This document shows, piece by piece, positions 48,608 through 57,894 of a stretch of DNA of 64,000 nt. Source of the stretch: Thermococcus cleftensis (GTDB lineage Archaea > Methanobacteriota_B > Thermococci > Thermococcales > Thermococcaceae); the NCBI RefSeq assembly GCF_000265525.1, contig NC_018015.1:248001-312000 (forward strand), in the 5' to 3' direction. The notes beneath the pieces were generated by a model that did not search any database, was not told the origin of the DNA, and worked only from the letters and a program-made list of their open reading frames with translations. Each line of letters begins with the position of its first letter. The first letter of the stretch is position 1. A program made the position numbers and the translations under genes.

Positions 48608-49399
48608 GTGACCCTCGACAGGTTCATCAGGGTGAGGTACCGGGCCGACGAGGAAAAGGTGAAGGCCCTCCGGGAGATTCTAAGCGAACTCGGCCTCGAC
48701 TGCGCCAGAACCATCGAGGAGCGGGTTGACCTCCAGTTCGATGCGCTGAGAAACCTCCACGGGAACCTGAAAAACGATGAGCTCTTCATCAAGCTCGTCA
48801 TTGCAAACTCCCTCGTGAGCTATCAGCTGACGGCGAAGGGCGAGATGTGGTGGTGGGAGTTCTCTAAGCACTTTTCGGAAAATCCGCCGGGAAGGGGCAT
48901 ATCGGAAGCATACTCCCGATTTCTGCCGAACTCCAGAACCAACCGGAGACTTGTTACAGGGAAGGTCAAAAGACTGAAGAGAATCGAGCCCTTCCTCGAT
49001 TCCCTCTCCCTGGAAGACCTTGGAAACTACTACTTCAGTGGCATGGAACGCCTGCGCGACGAGCTCGCGAAAACGCTTGGCTCGAGGAAAAGTGCCAAGA
49101 CTATCGTCTTCGCCGTCAAGATGTTCGGCTACGCCGGCAGGATAGCCTTTGGGAAATTCGTTCCCTACCCAATGGGCATCGAGATACCCGACGACGTGAG
49201 GATAAACGCCTACACGAAGCGCTTCACGAACGAGCCCCCTGTGAGCTTCTGGAGGGGAATCGCGGAGGAAACCGGTATTCCACCGCTGCACATCGATTCA
49301 ATACTCTGGCCGGTTCTGGGGGGACACGATGAGGTTCTCACGCGGCTGAAAAAGCACTGCACGAAGTGGGAGGACGTTTTGAGACTGGCTTCCCTCTGA
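48608..49399 (+). CDS. Archaeal 8-oxoguanine DNA glycosylase (AGOG)
   Basis: This bifunctional N-glycosylase/DNA lyase removes 8-oxoguanine. The 263-residue helical protein begins at a GTG (GGTGGT four bases before it). It matches AGOG through YSRFLPNSRTNRRL, the lysine/glycine-rich helix-hairpin-helix region (GSRKSAKTIVFAVKMFGYAGRIAFGK) and the acidic IPDDVRINAYTKR. It is not an OGG1/OGG2 sequence. Its start is adjacent to the RFAP-like stop, implying one message. Confidence 0.9.
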   Translation: MTLDRFIRVRYRADEEKVKALREILSELGLDCARTIEERVDLQFDALRNLHGNLKNDELFIKLVIANSLVSYQLTAKGEMWWWEFSKHFSENPPGRGISEAYSRFLPNSRTNRRLVTGKVKRLKRIEPFLDSLSLEDLGNYYFSGMERLRDELAKTLGSRKSAKTIVFAVKMFGYAGRIAFGKFVPYPMGIEIPDDVRINAYTKRFTNEPPVSFWRGIAEETGIPPLHIDSILWPVLGGHDEVLTRLKKHCTKWEDVLRLASL

Positions 49400-49455
49400 T
49401 TATCCCCCCACCCAAAGGGCTTAAATATTCCCCCGGCAGATCATACCTCGGAATT

Positions 49456-49503
49456 CGATGCATCGGGTGAATGGCAGGCTTTGTCCTCTCCCCCTTTGGG
49501 GGG
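49456..49503. promoter_or_regulatory. Palindrome and hairpin upstream of the ABC-2 operon
   Basis: A perfect 10-base palindrome cgatgcatcg (49456-49465) is followed by a ccccc-ttt-ggggg hairpin (49490-49502). Both lie 30-75 nt upstream of the TATA box. They could be an operator and a terminator of the upstream gene; neither use is shown. Confidence 0.3.
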
Positions 49504-49530
49504 AACTGTCAATTCAACCTCGAAAGCAAA

Positions 49531-49540
49531 ACTTTTATAC
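49531..49540 (+). promoter_or_regulatory. TATA box for the ABC-2 operon
   Basis: The sequence acttttatac, preceded by a purine-rich cgaaagcaaa, lies 36 nt before the permease ATG. Confidence 0.6.
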
Positions 49541-49575
49541 TCCTGTTGTTAGTCTAAACTTGGGGGGTATAAGCT

Positions 49576-50445
49576 ATGCTCTGGGGATTTCAGCTTGAGT
49601 TTAAGCAGAGCCTTCGAACTAAGAAACTGTGGGTAATACTCGGTGTGATGATGCTCCTCTACATACCTGGGTTCTACCTTCAGAAGTCGAGTGGCAGGGA
49701 GATTGAAACTGTTCAACAGGCCGTCTCAGTCCTCATCAGCAACATCAACGGACTCGGCGGATTTTTCATTGCAATCCTTGCCCTTCTGATGGGTGCCACG
49801 GCAATAAACAGCGAGATAGAGAAGGGAACGCTCCGCGTTGCAATGAGCAAGCCGATAACGAGGTTGAGCTACATCGGCGGCAAGTTCCTCGCTCACACGG
49901 TGGTCGTGTTAATGGCACTCCTCCTCACGACCCTGGTGGGAATAGCTGGACTTGTCTGGCTGGGCGCCCCCCTCGGCGGCCAGCTCGTCACTGACTCACT
50001 CCTGCTCAACGCCTTATTGCTCCTGGCAATGATGCAGTTAATAGCCCTCGGTTACATAATCTCCACCACCGTGAAGTCCTCCAGCACGGCCCTTGGCGTG
50101 GCCCTCGTGGTGATGTTCGTCTTCTTCATGATAATGCCGGCCATAGTCCAGTTCATGGCCGCCAAGGATACCATAATAAGCGACCACCCCGACTGGGACG
50201 CCTACCGGGAAAAGACCAAGGAGTACCAGACCAAGTATCTTTTCTACGTCCCGACAACCCAGATAGACGTCATCGTGAGCGACGCCACCAAGATTACTGG
50301 CAGCGTGGACAACCCACAGGTAGAGTACATCGGAATAGGCGGTGCCATACGGGAGAACCTCACAAACCTGGGGATACTGGTGAGCCTTACGCTCGTCTAT
50401 CTCGCCCTCGCTTTCTACCGCTTCCTCCGCATGGATCTGAGGTGA
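49576..50445 (+). CDS. ABC-2 type transporter permease
   Basis: The 289-residue membrane protein has six helices in ABC-2 order. An N-terminal helix (LWVILGVMMLLYIPGFYL), then an extracytoplasmic loop, then helices with the cytoplasmic EKGTLRVAMSKPITRLSYIGGK coupling segment. A large loop near 200-250 and a last helix follow. It works with the ATPase encoded after it, usually exporting drugs, lipids or peptides. GGGGGGT precedes the ATG. Confidence 0.9.
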   Translation: MLWGFQLEFKQSLRTKKLWVILGVMMLLYIPGFYLQKSSGREIETVQQAVSVLISNINGLGGFFIAILALLMGATAINSEIEKGTLRVAMSKPITRLSYIGGKFLAHTVVVLMALLLTTLVGIAGLVWLGAPLGGQLVTDSLLLNALLLLAMMQLIALGYIISTTVKSSSTALGVALVVMFVFFMIMPAIVQFMAAKDTIISDHPDWDAYREKTKEYQTKYLFYVPTTQIDVIVSDATKITGSVDNPQVEYIGIGGAIRENLTNLGILVSLTLVYLALAFYRFLRMDLR

Positions 50446-50450
50446 TGTCA

Positions 50451-51368
50451 ATGCTCAGGATTGAGAATCTCGTTAAGGTTTACAAGGACGTTAGGGCTTT
50501 GGACGGTCTTAACCTTGAAGTGAAGCCGGGTCAAGTTTACGGCTTCCTCGGCCCAAACGGTGCTGGCAAGAGCACGACAATCCTCAGCACCCTCGGTCTA
50601 ATCTTTCCTCAGGAAGGGAGGATTGAACTGTTTGGCGAGGAGGTCTTCAGGGGCGGCAAGTTTGACGAGAACCAGCTCGTTGAGGCAAAGAAGAGAATAG
50701 GCTACATGCCGGAGCACGCCACGCTCTGGGATTTTCTGACTCCCGAGCAGACGCTGGACATCATCGCTGACGCTTTCAAAATACCAAAAACCGAGAAGGG
50801 GAAGCGCATCAATGAACTCCTCGAGCTTGTTGGTTTGAAGGAAGCGAGAAAGAGGAAGGTTGGGAAGTTTTCGAAGGGCATGCGGCAGAGACTCCTTTTG
50901 GCCCAGGCGCTCATCAACGACCCGGAGCTTTTGATTCTTGACGAGCCGATGACTGGGTTGGATCCGAGGGGTATTGCTGAGTTCAAGGAGATTATTAGAG
51001 AGCAGAGGAAGGCTGGAAAGACGGTGTTCTTCTCCAGTCATATTCTCGCGCACGTGGAGGAGGTTTGCGACACGGTTGGGGTAATAGTGAAGGGCAAGCT
51101 CCGTGTCGAGGACAGTCTGGAGAACATCAAGCGGGAGTTCCTGAGAAAGGCGGGGTACACTATCATCATTGAGACTAACAAGCCCGTGGACTGGAGTTCG
51201 GTGGAGTGGAATGTGAGTCCGCTCGGTGAGAATAAGTACCGCGTTGTCGCCCCTGAGGACATCAGGGAGGAGCTTCATGACTTTGTGGCGAACCAGGGCG
51301 CGAAGATTCTAACAATGCAGGTCAAGGAGCCAAGCCTCGAGGAGATATTCCTCGAGATGGTGGGGTGA
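50451..51368 (+). CDS. ABC transporter ATP-binding protein
   Basis: The 305-residue ATPase has Walker A GPNGAGKST, the Q-loop region RIGYMPEHATLWDFLTPEQTL, signature FSKGMRQRL, Walker B LLILDEPMTGLDP and H-loop FFSSHIL. These are the CcmA/NatA-type signatures that pair with ABC-2 permeases. A C-terminal domain of about 80 residues follows. GGTGAT overlaps the permease stop and is four bases before the ATG at 50451. Substrate not inferable. Confidence 0.95.
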   Translation: MLRIENLVKVYKDVRALDGLNLEVKPGQVYGFLGPNGAGKSTTILSTLGLIFPQEGRIELFGEEVFRGGKFDENQLVEAKKRIGYMPEHATLWDFLTPEQTLDIIADAFKIPKTEKGKRINELLELVGLKEARKRKVGKFSKGMRQRLLLAQALINDPELLILDEPMTGLDPRGIAEFKEIIREQRKAGKTVFFSSHILAHVEEVCDTVGVIVKGKLRVEDSLENIKREFLRKAGYTIIIETNKPVDWSSVEWNVSPLGENKYRVVAPEDIREELHDFVANQGAKILTMQVKEPSLEEIFLEMVG

Positions 51369-51441
51369 GTTCGACCTTGTGTTATTCATTTTTGTTCAGC
51401 AAACTTTTTATGTTCTCAATCCAAACATGTTTGGTGGTTAA

Positions 51442-52026
51442 ATGCTACTGCCCATGCACATCTTCGTAGCTTACATGGTGGGAGCATGGAGGGACTGGGA
51501 CAGGAAGCTCCTCGGTCTCTTCGTGATTGCCAACTCCGCCCCGGATTACAGCTTCATACAGATGCTCCTTATGACGGGAGACTTCACGAGAACCTTCTTC
51601 AACCACGGGATGGTGTCCTTTCTCTACGTGCTCCCCTTTGGTCCCCTCGGCATCATTGGCAACGGGTTTCATCTCATAGCGGATTTCTTCACGGGCGGGA
51701 TTCCATTTCTCCCCGATGGCGTCTGGTATGGACTTCCCAGAACGGGCTGGCACCTATGGGGCAAGTTCATACTTGTCCCGTGGGAGGTTCCGATAGCCGT
51801 TATCGGCCTGTATGCCGCATACAAGCTCGGAGTTGGGAGGGTCGCCCACTCACTCCTCGCCTTCCTGCTCGGCTACGCCGTCTTCGCGCTCCTCAGCCCG
51901 CTCTACATCGTCAACCCCTACCTCTCCACGGGGGTGAGCTTTCTAGTGCTGTGGTACCTCTACGAGAAAGCCGAGGTTCTGGAGCGGCTGAGGGTTCTTG
52001 GAAAGGGAGAGGGGGTTAAAGCCTAG
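51442..52026 (+). CDS. Membrane protein, YdjM-like
   Basis: The 194-residue protein has five to six hydrophobic segments. Polar residues ([39 protein letters not shown]) sit in positions like the His/Asp motifs of membrane-bound metal-dependent hydrolases of the YdjM/DUF457 type. The full ligand set is not evident, so I call only a membrane protein. GTTAA-type weak leader; a TATA-like element lies near 51405. Its 3' end overlaps convergent ubiD by 11 nt. Confidence 0.65.
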   Translation: MLLPMHIFVAYMVGAWRDWDRKLLGLFVIANSAPDYSFIQMLLMTGDFTRTFFNHGMVSFLYVLPFGPLGIIGNGFHLIADFFTGGIPFLPDGVWYGLPRTGWHLWGKFILVPWEVPIAVIGLYAAYKLGVGRVAHSLLAFLLGYAVFALLSPLYIVNPYLSTGVSFLVLWYLYEKAEVLERLRVLGKGEGVKA

Positions 52027-53281
52027 CCCTCTCGAACTCCTCCTTCCTGTCAAGTGGCTTGGTGGCGTCGATGCCCCACTTCGCGGTGAGGCTCTTCTCC
52101 GCGGAGGGATCGAGGGAGCTTCCCCTCGCGTTTGGGACTATCACGAGGTCCTTATCGGCCTGGAAGCGCGTCGCTATCGCCCACTCCACCTCCCTGTCGT
52201 CGTATATGTTGACGTCTTCATCGACAACTACCACGTGCTTCAGGCTCGGGTGGCCGGCGAAAGCCGCCAAAATCGCGTTCTTCCCGTCGCCGTCGTGCTG
52301 CTTGGTTATGCTGACAACGGCGTGGAGCCACATTGCACCGCCTTCGGTCAGCCTTACGCCGTGAACCTTGGGGACGACCCTCTTGACGCTGGCGTAAATC
52401 TGTGGCTCCTTCGGCAGGCCCATGAGCATGTAGTGCTCGTAGCCACCCGGGAGAAGGGCGTGGAAGACCGGCTCGTCCACATGGTACATCTTCTCGAAGA
52501 CCACCAGCGGCTGCTTTCTGACGTAGTCGTATGTACCGGTTATGTCCACGAAGGGGCCTTCATCAACGAGCTCCGGCGTGATTCTGGCCTCAAACACGAA
52601 CTCACTCTCGACCGGAACAGGGATTCCACCGAGTTCGACGACATCGATGGGCCTTCCGAAGGCGAGCTCGCTCAGCTTTGACGCTATCTCAAGCTCGCTG
52701 ACGCCGTAGGCTACGCTCGTGGCTCCGGTAAGGAGGAGGTGAACCGGGTTCCCGACGACTATCCTCACCTCAAGCTCCTCTCCGTGTTCCGCCTTGTCCC
52801 TCCACATCGCGTAGAGGTGCCTGGGGACGAGCCTGATTGCGACAGTCTTCTCGTCCCTGACCATCATCCTGTGGAAGGACATATTGGTGAAGCCGTTCTC
52901 GTCCTTCGCTATGACCATCGCCGAAGTGAAGTATGGCCCGCCGTCCTTCGGGTAGTACTTCGGAATCGGAAGCTCGAGGAGCGAGAAATCCTCCGTCGGG
53001 TTTTTCATGAAGGGGGCGTTTTCAACGGTCCTGTATGGTGAGGGATTTTCCATCGCCTCCGCAATCAGGTGAATGAGTTCCTCCCTGCTTGTGTTGAGGA
53101 AACCCGCTATCCTTTCCCGCGTGCTCCAGATGTTGCCCGCAACGGTCCAGCCGTTCACGTTCTCAAACAGGACGGGCCTGTTCCTGTGCTTCAGAAGGTA
53201 GCGCGTTATTTCAAGTTCCTTGGACACGGGTTCTTTGACAACAACGGTATCCTCAAATCTCCCCAGGATTTCCTTCAGCAT
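52016..53281 (-). CDS. UbiD family decarboxylase
   Basis: These enzymes decarboxylate aromatic or unsaturated acids using prenylated FMN. The 421-residue product has the UbiD pattern: [24 protein letters not shown] near the start, [21 protein letters not shown] in the prFMN/metal region, and [17 protein letters not shown]. The conserved catalytic E[18 protein letters not shown] and the late [20 protein letters not shown] also fit. No UbiX flavin prenyltransferase is nearby. The role is unknown; in archaea one relative acts in the modified mevalonate route. Confidence 0.93.
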   Translation of the reverse strand: MLKEILGRFEDTVVVKEPVSKELEITRYLLKHRNRPVLFENVNGWTVAGNIWSTRERIAGFLNTSREELIHLIAEAMENPSPYRTVENAPFMKNPTEDFSLLELPIPKYYPKDGGPYFTSAMVIAKDENGFTNMSFHRMMVRDEKTVAIRLVPRHLYAMWRDKAEHGEELEVRIVVGNPVHLLLTGATSVAYGVSELEIASKLSELAFGRPIDVVELGGIPVPVESEFVFEARITPELVDEGPFVDITGTYDYVRKQPLVVFEKMYHVDEPVFHALLPGGYEHYMLMGLPKEPQIYASVKRVVPKVHGVRLTEGGAMWLHAVVSITKQHDGDGKNAILAAFAGHPSLKHVVVVDEDVNIYDDREVEWAIATRFQADKDLVIVPNARGSSLDPSAEKSLTAKWGIDATKPLDRKEEFERARL

Positions 53282-53348
53282 TCCATCACCCTAGTTCCAT
53301 GTTCCAAAAGGCCTATAAAGTCTTTTTCCAAACCTCGGACGATTGGTC

Positions 53349-54749
53349 ATGTCCATGGTGGTCCTCCGCATTCCTGATGGCTCTGCACTGGCCAGAATCG
53401 AGAAGGCAGATCCCCAGGTGTACTTCAAGATATACGACCTTCTCACATACAAGAGGGACTTCGGAAAGTGGGAGAAGCCAGAGAGCTTATACGACCCCTA
53501 CGAGAAGACCTTTCCCGTTGGCCTTCTCCCGAGGGTGAAGAAGTTCCTCAACTGCAAGGGCTACAGGGTCAGAATCAAAGACGAACGCAGAGTTAGGGGA
53601 GTTAAGCTCAACTCGGTCTGGAACGAGGAGTATAAGCTGAGGAAGTATCAGGAACGGGCCGTTAGAAAGGCCCTCAGAGAGAAGATGGGGGTCCTGGCTC
53701 TTCCTGTTGGCAGCGGAAAGACCGTAGTGGGACTCAGGATAATTCACGAGCTTGACCTTTCCGCGCTGATAGTTGTCCACACAAAGGAGCTGCTCTACCA
53801 GTGGGCAGAGAAGGTGAGGGAGGTCCTCGGTTTAGAGCCAGGAATCGTCGGCGACAACAGATGGGAAGAGGGGAACGTCACGGTGGCGATGATACAGACG
53901 CTGCTCTCGAGGGGCGTTGAGAGGCTGGAGAACGACTATGCCATCGTCATGTTTGACGAGTGTCATCGGACCTCGGCCGCCGAAAAGTTCTACCAGCTTG
54001 GAATAAGCCTCCCTCAAGTTTATCGCTTCGGCCTTTCGGCAACTCCCTGGAGAAGGGTTAGGGGGGAGGAGATAAAGATCGAGGCCGTCGTCGGGCCGAC
54101 GATATTCGAGGTCCGCGCCGAGGACCTGATAAGGGAGAAGTTCCTCGCGAAGCCGCGCTTCGAGATAATAACATACGAGTCAAGCATGCCCTCTTTCAGC
54201 GAGCGCTACAAGGAGCTCTACGAGGATATGATTATGAACAACGACGAGAGGAACAGGGTGGTTGTGGAGAAAGCCGTCGAGCTGGCCAGGAAGGGCCACC
54301 GCGTCCTGATAGACGTCAAGCGCATCGAACACGGCAAGATTCTGAAGGAAATGCTCGAAAAGGAGGGAGTGAAGGCAGAGTTCCTCAGCTCAAAGAGTCA
54401 GAACCGCTGGGAAGTCCTGGAAGCCTTCAAGAACGGTGAAATCCCTGTCCTGATTTCGACGCTCCTCAAGGAAGGGGTGGACATACCTGAAATTTCGGCA
54501 ATAATCCTCGCGGGCGGCGGAAAGAGTGACATAATGACGATTCAGACGATAGGCCGTGCTCTGAGGCCCAAGAGTGGAATGAAGGCAGTCATAGTCGATG
54601 TTCAGGACGACGATCCGCTGCTCTTCACCCACTTCATCGAGAGGCAGAAGGCGCTGAAGCAGTACTACGGCAGGTACTACGACCGAGAGATGGCCTCAAA
54701 GCTCGAGCAGAGCGTCGCCAAAAAGCGCCGCCCTCGTCAGAGCTCTTGA
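53349..54749 (+). CDS. XPB/Rad25-like superfamily 2 helicase
   Basis: The 466-residue product from the ATG at 53349 has an N-terminal damage-recognition-like domain (1-95). Helicase motifs follow: Q-like LRKYQERAV, I LPVGSGKTVVG, Ia VVHTKELL, II FDECHRT, III LSATPWRR, then after a thumb-like insert IV-VI (LIDVKRIEHG, LISTLLKEGVDIPE, QTIGRALRPKSG). It would remodel DNA in repair or transcription. The nuclease Bax1, frequent next to archaeal XPB, is absent. TATA at 53311-53320 implies a near-leaderless message. It overlaps truA by 54 nt. Confidence 0.9.
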   Translation: MSMVVLRIPDGSALARIEKADPQVYFKIYDLLTYKRDFGKWEKPESLYDPYEKTFPVGLLPRVKKFLNCKGYRVRIKDERRVRGVKLNSVWNEEYKLRKYQERAVRKALREKMGVLALPVGSGKTVVGLRIIHELDLSALIVVHTKELLYQWAEKVREVLGLEPGIVGDNRWEEGNVTVAMIQTLLSRGVERLENDYAIVMFDECHRTSAAEKFYQLGISLPQVYRFGLSATPWRRVRGEEIKIEAVVGPTIFEVRAEDLIREKFLAKPRFEIITYESSMPSFSERYKELYEDMIMNNDERNRVVVEKAVELARKGHRVLIDVKRIEHGKILKEMLEKEGVKAEFLSSKSQNRWEVLEAFKNGEIPVLISTLLKEGVDIPEISAIILAGGGKSDIMTIQTIGRALRPKSGMKAVIVDVQDDDPLLFTHFIERQKALKQYYGRYYDREMASKLEQSVAKKRRPRQSS

Positions 54750-55499
54750 GTAGCGCTCGAAGAGATCCCTCCGCGCTTTTTTAATTCCCCTCCCATCTCC
54801 CGTGAACTCAATGCCAGGATAGTCTATATGCCACAGGACCAGACCTTCAGCCGGGGCGGGCGGGATTTTTTTCGTGTAGATTCCCTCCAGCATGCTCTTA
54901 ACTTCTCCTACCTCAAGCAATCCCAAACCGCAGAAGCGGAGGGCGTTCACGATTCTACGCACCATCTCCCAGAGGAAGCTCTCGCCCGAGATTTCAACCA
55001 CGTAATAACCCCCTCTCTGGGTCATGACGATTGAGCTTATCGTCCTTACAGGGTCCCTGCCGGGTTCGAGCTTCGCGAAGGCCGAGAAGTCGTGAGTCCC
55101 TTCGAACAGCTTGGCACACTCGAGCATCGTCTCCAGGTCAAAGCCCTCGTCCACCAGATAGTAGCGGTACGTCTTTCCCCGCGCCCAGAAACGCGGGTGA
55201 AACTCATCCGGAACCTCCGCAACGCCGAGAACCCAGACGTCCCTCAGGTGGTGGTTGAGGACCTCTGGCTTGGCCAGATCGGCCCGCTCGCCGGGAACAA
55301 AGGAGACGACGTTGAAGAAGGCCGAGACACCCCTGTCCGTCCGCGAGGCACCCTTGAAGTCGTTCTCCTCGGGATTTTCAATTATCCGGAGCTTGGTCAA
55401 AGCCCTTATCAGCTCCCCCTCTACCGTTCTCACTCCCGGTTGCCTCTGAAAGCCGTAGAAAGCCGTCCCGTCGTAGGCTACCCTGAGGGCGAGCTTCAT
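54696..55499 (-). CDS. truA: tRNA pseudouridine(38-40) synthase TruA
   Basis: The 267-residue product begins MKLALRVAYDGTAFYGFQRQPG. Catalytic D55 is in GASRTDRGVSA, with the later FWARGKTYRYYL and GESFLWEMVRRIV segments typical of TruA, which modifies the anticodon arm. The frame stays open upstream, but TATA tataaaaagc (55521-55530) on the minus strand is about 25 nt before this ATG, so a leaderless start here is most likely. Confidence 0.95.
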   Translation of the reverse strand: MKLALRVAYDGTAFYGFQRQPGVRTVEGELIRALTKLRIIENPEENDFKGASRTDRGVSAFFNVVSFVPGERADLAKPEVLNHHLRDVWVLGVAEVPDEFHPRFWARGKTYRYYLVDEGFDLETMLECAKLFEGTHDFSAFAKLEPGRDPVRTISSIVMTQRGGYYVVEISGESFLWEMVRRIVNALRFCGLGLLEVGEVKSMLEGIYTKKIPPAPAEGLVLWHIDYPGIEFTGDGRGIKKARRDLFERYSRALTRAALFGDALLEL

Positions 55500-55650
55500 G
55501 GTTGCAATTTTGGCGGGGGGTATAAAAAGCCTTGCTCCTGAAAATCCTCCAATTTTCTTTACATTTGCAAGCCAAAAATTTGGAAGGAATACGAAAAAAA
55601 GTCCACAAGATTGATAAAGAGGCAGAGAGAACTGGAACCGGGGTGAGTAT

Positions 55651-55743
55651 ATGGAGAAAGTCTTTGACGTTGAGGTTATATTGAGTGTGATAAACTTCGA
55701 GCTGATGTTCATCGGGCTGGAGAAAAGGGCAAAAGAGGATTAA
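55651..55743 (+). CDS. Possible 30-residue small protein
   Basis: A short frame ATG to TAA encodes MEKVFDVEVILSVINFELM and 11 more residues, ending ERAKED-like (EKRAKED). GGGGTGAG is four bases before the ATG and a TATA-like ttgataaaga is about 40 nt upstream, both better than chance spacing would give. It lies in the gap between divergent truA and pheT and its stop overlaps the pheT stop. Amphipathic single helix; function unknown. Confidence 0.45.
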   Translation: MEKVFDVEVILSVINFELMFIGLEKRAKED

Positions 55744-57446
55744 AGGTACGGCTCCGTGTAAAGGGGCCTCAGGAACAGCTCAAAGCCCGCCACCGGCATC
55801 TCGATTCCCCATTTTTCGAGGACCGCGGGGTGCACTTCGCCTATGACGCCGATGGTTTCTCCGTTGACGATTATCTTCCCGACCCTGCCAGGAATAAAGC
55901 TCGGGTGCTCGGCCTCTTCGAGCTCGTAGGCAAACCCAAGGTGGCGCATCACGCTGTCCAGGATCTCCTTCGCATCGGTGAAGGTCACCCTCGGCTGGGC
56001 CATAACAACGGCCAGCTTGCTCTCGCTGACGGTTTTGGTTTCTCTGCTCTCGTCAATTAGCGTCGCCTTCCCGACCTCGAAGAGCCTCTGCGGGTACTCC
56101 TCGTGGGTGTTCTGGCTCAGGAAGTCGAGAAGGCTCGGCAGGAGCCAGTTCCTGAGGGCCGACCACTTGGGGCTTATCGGGTTCTCAATCTCCACAAGCT
56201 CCGCCGGCGGATTGTTGAAGTGGTTCCTGCCGTATTCGAGGTTCATTCTGTCATACTGGGCCTCCCTGTTGGTCAGGTTGAAGGTCATGACCTCCTGCAG
56301 GCCGAAGCCGACCATCAGCTCCCTGACCGCGTCCTCGAACTCGACGAACTTGTCGCCCCTGCCCTGAACGGCCAGCTTTGGTTCCTCCGGCTCTATCTCG
56401 TTGTAGTCGTAGGCGATGAGGACATCTTCAAGAACGTCGCGAGCGTGCATTATGTCGTCGCGGAAGGCAGGATAGAGGAGCTTGGCCTTACCCCCCTCGA
56501 GCTTCACATCGTACATCATCCTCTCGAGTAGCTCCTTGATCTCCCCGTCGCTCAGCTCTATTCCTGTCAGCTTCCTTATGTAGTCCAGCTCGACCTCGAA
56601 GGGCTTTGGTGTCAAATCCGGCGTCTCGATTTCAAAGTCCGGATAGACCACCCTAACGCTCTTTATCTTTCCTCCGCGCTCGGCCAAAGCTGTAACGACG
56701 ACGTTGAGAGCCAGCATGACCTTGTTCAGGTCCCAGCCGGTAACGTCGACGAAGACGTTTCTGGTTTCGGTCGTCACCCTTCCGGTGGTTTCCGAGTTGA
56801 TGATCGGCGGCATCGAGAGGACTTTTCCCTCGCTGTCCACGAGGAGCGGGTAGTAGGGCTTGTCCCTGATGAGGTGACCGTACTCCTTCCCCTTCTCGTG
56901 CTTCTCGAGGATTTCCTCAAGCGTGAGCTCCTCGTCAAAGCCGAGGGGGACGAACTTCTCGCTCTTCTCGGCGGCGCGGTAGTAGATAGGAGGTTTGACC
57001 TTGTCGAAGTCGAAGATGCCTATTGCCACTTCCCTCCTTCTCCTCCCGAAGGTGAGGGCCACCTTTTCCTGAAGGTTGATCATCTGCTTCAGCGCCTCCT
57101 CGTCGAGGTGCAGGCCCTCAACTATTGCATAGACACCGTAGGGGCGGATATCCTTCAGTTTCTCGTCAACGTAAACGGTGACACCGCTTTTCCCGACTTC
57201 ATACCTCGGCAGGCCCTTATCGAACCCAAGTGCCCAGCGTATCTGCCTCGCTATCCCCTCGGCGCTCCACAGGTCGGGCCTGTTGGTGTCCTTTGAGTCG
57301 GCCTTGAAGTAAACCTCACCGCCCTCCTCCCAGACGTCGTCCAGCTCGCATTTCGCGTAGAGGAATAGGTCCTCCCACTCCTCGACGGTGAAGCTCTTCC
57401 CGATGAGCCTCTCCAAATCCCGCTTTGACACATCGAACTTCGGCAT
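55740..57446 (-). CDS. pheT: Phenylalanyl-tRNA synthetase beta subunit
   Basis: With PheS this forms the (alpha-beta)2 enzyme that charges tRNA-Phe; beta carries the editing site. The 568-residue archaeal/eukaryotic-type beta chain begins MPKFDVSKRDLERLIG. It contains the B3/B4 editing region (YPLLVDSEGKVLSMPPIINSETTGRV), B5 (VRVVYPDFEIETPDLTPKPFEVELDYIRKLTG), and the catalytic-like pseudo-core ending AGFELFLRPL. It lies downstream of pheS, but two small genes intervene. Confidence 0.97.
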   Translation of the reverse strand: MPKFDVSKRDLERLIGKSFTVEEWEDLFLYAKCELDDVWEEGGEVYFKADSKDTNRPDLWSAEGIARQIRWALGFDKGLPRYEVGKSGVTVYVDEKLKDIRPYGVYAIVEGLHLDEEALKQMINLQEKVALTFGRRRREVAIGIFDFDKVKPPIYYRAAEKSEKFVPLGFDEELTLEEILEKHEKGKEYGHLIRDKPYYPLLVDSEGKVLSMPPIINSETTGRVTTETRNVFVDVTGWDLNKVMLALNVVVTALAERGGKIKSVRVVYPDFEIETPDLTPKPFEVELDYIRKLTGIELSDGEIKELLERMMYDVKLEGGKAKLLYPAFRDDIMHARDVLEDVLIAYDYNEIEPEEPKLAVQGRGDKFVEFEDAVRELMVGFGLQEVMTFNLTNREAQYDRMNLEYGRNHFNNPPAELVEIENPISPKWSALRNWLLPSLLDFLSQNTHEEYPQRLFEVGKATLIDESRETKTVSESKLAVVMAQPRVTFTDAKEILDSVMRHLGFAYELEEAEHPSFIPGRVGKIIVNGETIGVIGEVHPAVLEKWGIEMPVAGFELFLRPLYTEPYL

Positions 57447-57450
57447 GCTA

Positions 57451-57894
57451 TCACCTCAACAGGTCTTCAATTGGCAGGGCCTCGTATTGCCCCCTGTTAT
57501 CGAGTATTCCACCATCGTTCGTCACAATTGGAAGTGACAGGGCCAGGGCGAGTGCAACGAACGGCGTGTCCTTTTCATCGAATCCTCTGCAGATCTCGTA
57601 GGCCCGCTTCAGGAAGGGTCGGTACTCGCTTAGGGGGTGAAAAATGATGCGTGATAGTATCTCCTCCCTGAAATGGGCCAGCTCGGCGCTGCTAACGCCC
57701 CTTTTCACGGCCTTCTTTTCGATTACCGGCCAGTACTTTTTAAGCTCCACGAGCAGGTAGTCGGGGGCATGGAGCGGAATCTCGGTCGTGAGCAGGAACT
57801 CCCTCAAACGGGAGCTCCTGGGTAGCAGCGCCGATATGATCACGTTCGTATCAACGATTATCCCAGTCCCAGCTCCCTCTTGAATTCCCGCCAT
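57451..57894 (-). CDS. PIN-domain ribonuclease toxin (VapC-like)
   Basis: The 147-residue PIN protein has its acidic residues in order: D15 in IIVDTNVIIS, E50 in LLVELKKYW, D106/D109 in FDEKDTPFVALAL and D127 in VTNDG. Such proteins cut RNA, often tRNA or rRNA, when freed from their antitoxin. Its ATG lies 37 nt inside the preceding antitoxin-like gene and it ends 4 nt before pheT. The pair sits inside the pheS-pheT operon, so it may be co-transcribed with the synthetase. Confidence 0.88.
   Translation of the reverse strand: MAGIQEGAGTGIIVDTNVIISALLPRSSRLREFLLTTEIPLHAPDYLLVELKKYWPVIEKKAVKRGVSSAELAHFREEILSRIIFHPLSEYRPFLKRAYEICRGFDEKDTPFVALALALSLPIVTNDGGILDNRGQYEALPIEDLLR

Noticed and set aside
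47599-48801. 400-codon open frame antisense to the RFAP-synthase-like gene.
   Set aside because: Low-complexity residue usage and full overlap with a recognisable gene on the other strand mark it as a shadow.
51442-52026. Confident metal-dependent hydrolase call for this membrane protein.
   Set aside because: Some His/Asp positions fit, but the full ligand set is not visible, so only a membrane protein is claimed.
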